Positions 1 to 4,192 of a DNA stretch of 9,092 nucleotides are shown here, piece by piece. This DNA is from Sphingomonadaceae bacterium. Its GTDB lineage: Bacteria; Pseudomonadota; Alphaproteobacteria; Sphingomonadales; Sphingomonadaceae. Within the stretch, counting starts at the first letter, position 1, and the number at the start of each line of letters is the position of its first letter. A program made the translations under genes and the position numbers. The stretch covers positions 1-9,092 of the forward strand of contig JACVCM010000108.1 in the NCBI GenBank assembly GCA_016742125.1, given 5' to 3'. The notes beneath the pieces are model-generated. The model saw nothing but the letters and a program-made list of their open reading frames with translations. It had not been told where the DNA came from and made no database searches.

Positions 1-628
1 CCGGTTCCCAAAAAAAAGGCGGGTTAGTTGCGGCCAGGGGAATGTCGCGAGCATATGCAAGGTCGATAAGCGCGTTCTCTGCCGCGTCTTCGACGGCCTC
101 GTTCCGTCGGCTCAGTTCGACATATAACCGGTTGGGAAAGAGGCGTTGCAGCTCCTCCAAATAGGTCGATGCCGCCCTCGCCTGCCCCTCGGCAAGCAGT
201 CGGGTAACAGCCCCTTCGCTACCCCCAGTGAGGGCAATCAGCCCACCTCCCAATCCCTGAAGTTGGTCGAGCGTGACATGCGCGTCGTGCTCTTCCGGCC
301 TGTCGAGATGGGCCATCGAAACAAGACGGCACAGATTGCCGTAGCCGCCTTCATCCTGTGCAAAAAGGGGCAACCAGTCGCGGATGAACTGGCCATCGCT
401 CATCGGGCGCCTGACAGCCAGCAAAGCGCCGATTATGGGCTGGACGCCCTTGGATTTTGCGCCATCCTGAAAGGGCATCACGCCGTAAAGGCCGTTACGA
501 TCGCAGATGGCTATCGCCGGAAAACCAAGCTTTTCGGCAGCCTCGCCAATGGCTTTCGGTTCGATTGCGCCTTCCAGCATCGTATATGCCGAAAATACCC
601 GCAATGGGACAAAGGGAACATAAGCCAT
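1..628 (-). CDS. dnaE: DNA polymerase III alpha subunit, N-terminal part (left end cut)
   Basis: Catalytic alpha subunit of the replicative polymerase; only the first 209 residues are present because the gene runs off the left edge (full-length DnaE is about 1,150 residues). The visible part is the PHP domain: it starts MAYVPFVPLRVFSAYTMLEG, followed by GFPAIAICDRNGLYGV, GVQPIIGALLAV, GLIALTGGSEGAV and PLAATN, in the same order and spacing as E. coli DnaE (FVHLRVHSDYS, PALAITDFTNLCG, GIKPIVGA, LILLSGG, PVVATND). The metal-binding histidines of an intact PHP domain are absent. The ATG at 628-626 is chosen because it gives the normal family N-terminus and has an AGG 7 bases upstream. It is the last gene of the lolC-lolD-gpx-dnaE set, 63 bases after gpx. 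It is not the mutagenic DnaE2/ImuC type as far as the N-terminus and context show (no imuA/imuB nearby). The last few codons at the window edge may be misread. Confidence 0.93.
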   Translation of the reverse strand, partial: MAYVPFVPLRVFSAYTMLEGAIEPKAIGEAAEKLGFPAIAICDRNGLYGVMPFQDGAKSKGVQPIIGALLAVRRPMSDGQFIRDWLPLFAQDEGGYGNLCRLVSMAHLDRPEEHDAHVTLDQLQGLGGGLIALTGGSEGAVTRLLAEGQARAASTYLEELQRLFPNRLYVELSRRNEAVEDAAENALIDLAYARDIPLAATNPPFFWEP

Positions 629-691
629 GACCAAGCCTAAGGCTGGATCACACGATTCGACAATCGGTTAAATCGGCTTTGCTGTGGACAA

Positions 692-1180
692 TCATGCAGG
701 CTGCGCGAGTAACGTCTCAATGTCTTTTGCCAGCGCCTCGGGTTTCACTTGCGGGCCATGCCGTGCTACGACATTGCCCTTGCGATCGACCAGAAACTTG
801 GTGAAATTCCATTTGATCCCGCGCGATCCCATCAGACCCGCCTGCTGCTGTTTCATATAATGCCACAGCGGGTCTTCGTCCTTACCGTTCACATCGATTT
901 TCGCGGCCAGCGGGAATGATACGTCATAGGTCAACGAGCAAAAATTCTTGATCTCTTCCTCGTCACCAGGTTCCTGCGCGCCGAACTGGTTGCAGGGGAA
1001 GGCGAGCACTTCGAAGCCTTGGTCCTTATATTTCCGATAAAGCGCCTCCAACCCTTCATATTGCGGCGTGAACCCGCATTTGGAAGCGGTGTTGACCACC
1101 AGCAGGACCTTGCCGGCATGTTCGGCCATCGCCTCTTCGCGTCCGCCGGGCATTTTTATGCTGTAATCATAGACTGACAT
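692..1180 (-). CDS. gpx: glutathione peroxidase family thiol peroxidase
   Basis: A 162-residue member of the glutathione peroxidase family, with a thioredoxin fold, that reduces hydrogen peroxide and organic or lipid hydroperoxides. The family signature is clear: peroxidatic Cys35 in NTASKCGFT, FPCNQFGAQEPG at 61-72 with catalytic Gln69, and WNFTKF at 124-129 with Trp124 and Asn125, completing the Cys-Gln-Trp-Asn tetrad. The catalytic residue is cysteine, not selenocysteine. Cys81 (NFCSLTYDV) sits where the resolving cysteine lies in thioredoxin-dependent homologues, so thioredoxin may be the real reductant; this is inference. There is no signal peptide, so it is cytoplasmic. The ATG at 1180 is supported by a very strong Shine-Dalgarno directly after the lolD stop. 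It lies between lolD and dnaE and is probably translated from the same mRNA. Confidence 0.95.
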   Translation of the reverse strand: MSVYDYSIKMPGGREEAMAEHAGKVLLVVNTASKCGFTPQYEGLEALYRKYKDQGFEVLAFPCNQFGAQEPGDEEEIKNFCSLTYDVSFPLAAKIDVNGKDEDPLWHYMKQQQAGLMGSRGIKWNFTKFLVDRKGNVVARHGPQVKPEALAKDIETLLAQPA

Positions 1181-1182
1181 TG

Positions 1183-1193
1183 CCTCCTCCTCC
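1183..1193 (-). promoter_or_regulatory. strong Shine-Dalgarno of gpx
   Basis: Read on the minus strand this is GGAGGAGGAGG, starting directly after the lolD TAA stop (1196-1194) and ending 2 bases before the gpx ATG; its first GGAGG unit lies 8 bases from the ATG. The repeated GGA units offer several registers for 16S rRNA pairing. The arrangement suggests terminating lolD ribosomes can re-initiate on gpx. Confidence 0.85.
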
Positions 1194-1865
1194 TTACGCC
1201 AGAACGCCCTCGTGTAATCTCACGACGCGATCCATCTTTGCAGCCAGACGTTCGTTGTGCGTCGCCACAAGAGCTGCCGACCCTTGGCCGCGGACGAGCG
1301 ACATGAATTCGCCAAGCACCACATCAGCCGTTTTCTCATCGAGATTTCCCGTAGGTTCGTCTGCCAGAACGAGTTTCGGCCGATTTGCCAGAGCCCGCGC
1401 CACGGCAACCCGCTGCTGTTCCCCACCCGAAAGTTTGGATGGGCGGTGCTGAAGGCGTTCGGAGAGACCGAGATGACCGAGAAGTTCGGTTGCACGCGCC
1501 TCTGCTATGTCCGGCTGCTCGCCTGCTATCAACTGCGGCAAGACAACATTTTCGAGCGCGTCGAAATCGGGTAGGAGGTGATGGAATTGATATACAAAAC
1601 CCAGCTTCTGTCGCCGGATTTCGGTTTGCCGGTCGACACTCGCACTGCCGACCTCTTCGCCATCCAAACGGATTGAGCCGGTAAATCCGCCCTCGAGCAG
1701 GCCGACCGCCTGCAGCAAGGTCGACTTGCCTGAACCTGACGGGCCGAGCAGTGCCACCAGCTCCCCATCGCCGATTTCGAGGTCAACGCCGCGCAGTACT
1801 TCTATGGTGACGTCGCCCTGCTCGAATTTGCGGCGGACGTCCGTCAGTTCGACGATCTTACTCAT
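1194..1865 (-). CDS. lolD: lipoprotein-releasing ABC transporter ATP-binding protein LolD
   Basis: A 223-residue ATPase subunit of the LolCDE-type complex, which extracts mature lipoproteins from the inner membrane and hands them to LolA. ABC motifs in order: Walker A GPSGSGKST (41-49), Q-loop Gln93 in VYQFHHLLPDF, signature LSGGEQQRVAVARAL (145-159), Walker B LVLADEPTGNLD (166-177, catalytic Glu170) and the switch His203. The FHHLLPDF stretch after the Q-loop is typical of LolD/MacB-type ATPases. The reading frame is open upstream, but the ATG at 1865 gives the normal LolD N-terminus (MSKIVELTDVRR) and overlaps the last 8 bases of the permease gene, as expected for translational coupling. 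An AGG lies 9 bases upstream. The next gene, gpx, starts 13 bases after the stop. Confidence 0.97.
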   Translation of the reverse strand: MSKIVELTDVRRKFEQGDVTIEVLRGVDLEIGDGELVALLGPSGSGKSTLLQAVGLLEGGFTGSIRLDGEEVGSASVDRQTEIRRQKLGFVYQFHHLLPDFDALENVVLPQLIAGEQPDIAEARATELLGHLGLSERLQHRPSKLSGGEQQRVAVARALANRPKLVLADEPTGNLDEKTADVVLGEFMSLVRGQGSAALVATHNERLAAKMDRVVRLHEGVLA

Positions 1866-3108
1866 AGCGCAGCACCTGCACAGGATCGGTACTCGCCGCC
1901 TTGAGCGCCGGGTACAACGTTGCGAGGAAGCTGAACAACAAGGCAAGCGCGCATATTGCCAGCACCTCCATCGGGTCGGTGCGAGAGGGTAGCTCGGTCA
2001 GAAACCGTATCGAGGGGTCCCACAAATTCTGCCCCGTAACCAACTGTACAAAATTGACGACAGACTGCCGGAAATAGAGGAAAATCGCCCCGAGGATCAA
2101 GCCAAGGACGATGCCCGCCGACCCGATAAGCAAGCCGACGGTCATGAAAATCCGCAGCAGCGATTTGCGCGAAGCACCCATCGTCCGCAGGATGGCAATG
2201 TCCCTCGTCTTCGCACGCACCAGCATGATGAGTGACGACAATATGTTGAACACAGCCACCAGCACGATGATCGAGAGAACCACAAACATCGCGACTCTTT
2301 CGACCGCCAATGCTTCGAAGAGCGAGGCATTCATGCTTTTCCAGTCGACAATCAGGCCCTTATTCTCGATCCTGGGCAGCAATGGCGCCAATATGCGGTT
2401 CACATTATCGGGATCGTCGGTCTTTATCTCGATCATTCCGACCTCGTCGCCGAGCAGCATGAGCAGTTGCGCGCGTTCGATCGGCATGATTACAAAGGCC
2501 TTGTCATAGTCATAAACACCGACCTCGAATATCGCGACGACCTCGTAGGAAATCTCACGGGGTACGGTACCGAAGGGCGTCGTCCGCCCTGCCGGATTGA
2601 TGATGGTAATGCTCTGCCCAACCTGGACACCAAGATTTTGGGCGAGGCGGGAGCCGATGGCGACTCTGTCTTCGTCAGGACTCAAAGCCTTGAGATCGCC
2701 CGCCACAGTCTTGCCGTCGAGCGTCGCATTGTCCAGAATATCCTCGACCGCCATGCCGCGCGCCAATATGGCCTCGACACGCCCCTCATATGTCGTCAGC
2801 AGAGGTTGCTCGATCAGCGGCGTGGCATCGGTCACGCCCGGTGTCGCCTTGACGTCGGACAGCACCTGCCTCCAGTCATGCAACCGTCCGCCATATCCCT
2901 GTACCACTGCATGACCGTTCAGCCCGACAATCTTGTCGAACAGTTCGGCCCGAAACCCATTCATCACACTCATGACAATAATCAACGCAGCCACACCAAG
3001 TGCAACCGCGATCAGGCTGATGCTTGCGACAAGGAAAATGAAACCCTCACCCTTGTGCGGCAAAAGATATCGCCGCGCGACCATCCGTTCATATCTTGAG
3101 AGGATCAT
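1858..3108 (-). CDS. lolC: lipoprotein-releasing ABC transporter permease (LolC/LolE family)
   Basis: A 416-residue inner-membrane permease that partners LolD. The topology is that of the family: one transmembrane helix near the N-terminus (about 22-48), a large periplasmic domain (about 50-270), then three transmembrane helices (about 271-297, 319-346, 380-402). RAKTRDIAILRTMGAS (298-313) after helix 2 is the conserved cytoplasmic coupling segment that contacts the ATPase. It ends STDPVQVLRYE, the usual family ending. Only one permease gene is present, which is common in alphaproteobacteria and would imply a homodimer (LolF-like) rather than a LolC/LolE pair; the rest of the genome is not visible. 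The ATG at 3108 has AAAGAG 5 bases upstream. A sigma-70-type promoter candidate lies at 3144-3172, making this the first gene of the minus-strand operon. Confidence 0.95.
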   Translation of the reverse strand: MILSRYERMVARRYLLPHKGEGFIFLVASISLIAVALGVAALIIVMSVMNGFRAELFDKIVGLNGHAVVQGYGGRLHDWRQVLSDVKATPGVTDATPLIEQPLLTTYEGRVEAILARGMAVEDILDNATLDGKTVAGDLKALSPDEDRVAIGSRLAQNLGVQVGQSITIINPAGRTTPFGTVPREISYEVVAIFEVGVYDYDKAFVIMPIERAQLLMLLGDEVGMIEIKTDDPDNVNRILAPLLPRIENKGLIVDWKSMNASLFEALAVERVAMFVVLSIIVLVAVFNILSSLIMLVRAKTRDIAILRTMGASRKSLLRIFMTVGLLIGSAGIVLGLILGAIFLYFRQSVVNFVQLVTGQNLWDPSIRFLTELPSRTDPMEVLAICALALLFSFLATLYPALKAASTDPVQVLRYE

Positions 3109-3143
3109 TTGTGCTCTTTACTCGGTGATGCGGGCATGTCGCG

Positions 3144-3172
3144 CTATTAGGTGGCGCATATCCTACTGGCAA
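3144..3172 (-). promoter_or_regulatory. candidate sigma-70 promoter of lolC-lolD-gpx-dnaE
   Basis: On the minus strand TTGCCA (3172-3167) and TAATAG (3149-3144) are separated by exactly 17 bases. This would start transcription near 3137 and give a leader of about 29 bases before the lolC ATG. The -35 is good and the -10 only moderate, so this is a motif-based guess. Confidence 0.45.
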
Positions 3173-3174
3173 GT

Positions 3175-3196
3175 GTTGTTGCAGCAATGCAACAGC
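3175..3196 (+). repeat. 9-bp inverted repeat with GCAA tetraloop
   Basis: GTTGTTGCA (3175-3183) pairs with TGCAACAGC (3188-3196), with one G-T wobble, around the loop GCAA, a stable GNRA-type loop in plus-strand RNA. Four T's follow (3197-3200), so it could be a weak plus-strand terminator. In DNA terms it sits just upstream of the candidate lolC -35 box, so an operator role is also possible. Confidence 0.5.
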
Positions 3197-3239
3197 TTTT
3201 GAAAAAGCGTCGGGCCGAAGCTCGTTCCATTTGCAAAGA

Positions 3240-3407
3240 ATCGCTTTGAGGCAGATGAAGAGCATCGAATTCGTCGACCGCCCATGTGGCCGAGGGTTCA
3301 GGGGGAAAATTCAGACCCACCGGTGGGGACCGGGAGCGGACTGAGACTACGCGCTAGCAAAGCAGCAGAACGAGGCCGTTCGGATATTCCGGGCGGCCTT
3401 GTTTTTT
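3240..3407 (+). ncRNA. possible small RNA ending at an orphan terminator (5' end unknown)
   Basis: The plus strand carries a very good rho-independent terminator at 3371-3407, yet no recognised plus-strand gene lies between the window start and that point: dnaE, gpx, lolD and lolC are all on the minus strand. The simplest reading is a short plus-strand transcript ending near 3407. The region can form local structure, including the perfect palindrome CCCACCGGTGGG (3316-3327). I found no convincing promoter, so the 5' end given is arbitrary. I could not match it to 6S RNA, SRP RNA, tmRNA, RNase P RNA or a tRNA. A 29-codon reading frame (3255-3344) lies inside. An alternative is that the terminator only stops antisense transcription before it reaches the heat-shock promoter. 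Confidence 0.3.
3371..3407 (+). terminator. strong rho-independent terminator, plus strand
   Basis: A 14-bp stem (3371-3384 with 3388-3401, including three G-U wobbles) closed by the 3-base loop TAT, followed at once by six T's (3402-3407). On the minus strand no T-run follows, so it works only in the plus direction. It lies 3 bases before the -35 box of the heat-shock promoter and would isolate the small heat-shock gene from upstream transcription. Confidence 0.85.
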
Positions 3408-3410
3408 GCC

Positions 3411-3438
3411 CTTGAAAATATCCTGCCCGTACCCATTT
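3411..3438 (+). promoter_or_regulatory. heat-shock (RpoH/sigma-32) promoter of the hsp20 gene
   Basis: CTTGAAA (3411-3417), a 14-base spacer, then CCCATTT (3432-3438). The sigma-32 consensus is CTTGAAA, 11-16 bases, CCCCATNT, so both boxes match almost fully. The start of transcription would fall near 3445, giving a leader of about 88 bases before the ATG at 3533. The product of the gene, an IbpA-type small heat-shock protein, fits a sigma-32 promoter. Confidence 0.82.
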
Positions 3439-3461
3439 CCGGAATCGGACGCCCCATAAAG

Positions 3462-3532
3462 GGTTCGTTTCATATCCACAGCCGCCTTTAAGGGGCTGTG
3501 ACAGAACCAAATTGCTTTAAGGAGAATTTGAC
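3462..3532 (+). promoter_or_regulatory. structured hsp20 leader, ROSE-like RNA thermometer candidate
   Basis: Three helices can be drawn. GGTTC (3462-3466) pairs with GAACC (3504-3508) and encloses CACAGCC (3477-3483) paired with GGCTGTG (3494-3500). Next, AAATT (3509-3513) pairs with AATTT (3525-3529); C3508-G3530 could extend this helix by competing with the first. The last hairpin contains the Shine-Dalgarno AAGGAG (3519-3524), 8 bases before the ATG. The sequence TTGCT (3512-3516), placed just 5' of the Shine-Dalgarno, matches the conserved U(U/C)GCU element of ROSE thermometers, which lead many proteobacterial small heat-shock genes. G3514 faces G3524, reminiscent of the G-G pair known in ROSE. 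The pairing is drawn by eye, not computed. Confidence 0.6.
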
Positions 3533-4018
3533 ATGAACCGCTTCGATTTTACCCCCTATCGCCGTAACACTGTCGGTTTCGACCGCCTGTTTGAATTGCT
3601 CGAAAATACCGGACGCGCCGCACAGAACGAGAATTATCCTCCGTTCAACATCGAGCGTACGGGCGAGAACGACTATAAGGTCACAGTTGCAGTAGCCGGC
3701 TTCAAACCCGAGGAAATCGACATTACCGCACAGCAGAATTTGCTGGTCGTCACAGGCAGCAAGCAAGCCGACAGTAATGACAACCGCGATTTCCTGCACA
3801 TGGGTATAGCGAGCCGCAACTTCGAACGGCGTTTCCAGTTGGCGGATCACATTCATGTGACCGACGCCGACCTTGCCGACGGCCTGCTGACGATTACCCT
3901 GGTCCGCGAAGTTCCCGAGGCGCTGAAACCACGCAAGATTGCAATTGGCGGCCAGACTGCTCCGCAGGTCATCGAGCATGACAGCGAGGACAAGAAAAAA
4001 GGCAGCAAGGCTGCCTGA
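3533..4018 (+). CDS. ibpA: Hsp20 family small heat-shock protein, IbpA type
   Basis: A 161-residue cytoplasmic holdase that binds unfolding proteins during heat stress and keeps them ready for DnaK/ClpB. It closely resembles E. coli IbpA: FDFTPYRRNTVGFDRLFELLEN at the start (IbpA has FDLSPLYRSAIGFDRLFNLLEN), YPPFNIE, VAVAGFKPEEIDITAQQNLLVV and RNFERRFQL. The alpha-crystallin domain spans about 36-125 and carries the conserved ADGLLTI (115-121). The C-terminal I-x-I anchor that joins dimers into oligomers is IAI (136-138). About 23 charged residues rich in Asp, Lys and Ser follow it, more than in IbpA itself. The ATG is fixed by the N-terminal match and by AAGGAG 8 bases upstream. It is a single-gene unit with its own heat-shock promoter and structured leader, facing pyrG convergently. 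Confidence 0.95.
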   Translation: MNRFDFTPYRRNTVGFDRLFELLENTGRAAQNENYPPFNIERTGENDYKVTVAVAGFKPEEIDITAQQNLLVVTGSKQADSNDNRDFLHMGIASRNFERRFQLADHIHVTDADLADGLLTITLVREVPEALKPRKIAIGGQTAPQVIEHDSEDKKKGSKAA

Positions 4019-4029
4019 CCGGAAGGTTC

Positions 4030-4054
4030 GGGGCGACCGTTACTCGGCCGCCCC
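4030..4054. terminator. GC-rich hairpin after hsp20, possible terminator
   Basis: GGGGCG (4030-4035) pairs with CGCCCC (4049-4054), and CCG (4037-4039) with CGG (4045-4047), across one A-C mismatch and a 5-base loop. It lies 11 bases after the hsp20 stop. No T-run follows on either strand, so it is at best an atypical terminator for hsp20 and perhaps for pyrG reading the other way. Confidence 0.4.
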
Positions 4055-4135
4055 GGGCACAATTAGCGCCCCTCCGCGCTCAGCCGGCCCGGGTCGCAAG
4101 TGGGCCTGCTGGTTGCGAAACTCTATGTGACATGC

Positions 4136-4183
4136 CGTTACATCACGCTGCCATTGCCGACAACATATCAATATTATGTAACG
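4136..4183. repeat. 8-bp inverted repeat in an AT-rich patch between hsp20 and pyrG
   Basis: CGTTACAT (4136-4143) and ATGTAACG (4176-4183) are exact inverted copies 32 bases apart. The interval is much richer in A and T than the flanking genes and holds further short AT inverted repeats such as CAATAT/ATATTG (4169-4174 and 4184-4189). It lies just past the pyrG stop, so it may shape the end of the pyrG transcript; it lacks the GC stem and T-run of a standard terminator. Confidence 0.4.
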
Positions 4184-4192
4184 ATATTGTTA

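Noticed and set aside
146..640. 164-codon open frame on the plus strand
   Set aside because: It lies entirely antisense to dnaE, whose minus-strand translation matches a known family; the plus-strand protein has no recognisable domain or conserved composition.
653..666. 5-bp hairpin CGATT/AATCG between gpx and dnaE as a terminator
   Set aside because: The stem is short, no T-run follows on the minus strand, and gpx and dnaE appear co-transcribed.
683..691. DnaA-box-like TTGTCCACA (minus strand) just upstream of dnaE, and ATATCCACA at 3472-3480
   Set aside because: Each has one mismatch to TTATCCACA; about two such matches are expected by chance in 9 kb, and there is no cluster.
3267..3278. 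Adjacent EcoRI and SalI sites (GAATTCGTCGAC) resembling a cloning adaptor
   Set aside because: TCGA-rich words are common in this genome and the flanking sequence shows no vector; likely coincidence.
3280..3370. tmRNA or tRNA-like gene, because GACTACGCGCTAGCA could read D-Y-A-L-A and GTGGCCGAG resembles part of a tRNA-Ser/Leu
   Set aside because: The tag-like frame continues with Lys and has no stop in place; there is no acceptor stem, T-arm GGTTC-type pairing or CCA that folds into a tRNA half.
3298..3510. 70-codon minus-strand frame in the intergenic region
   Set aside because: It runs backwards through the terminator, the sigma-32 promoter and the hsp20 leader, has no family resemblance, and those signals explain the DNA better.
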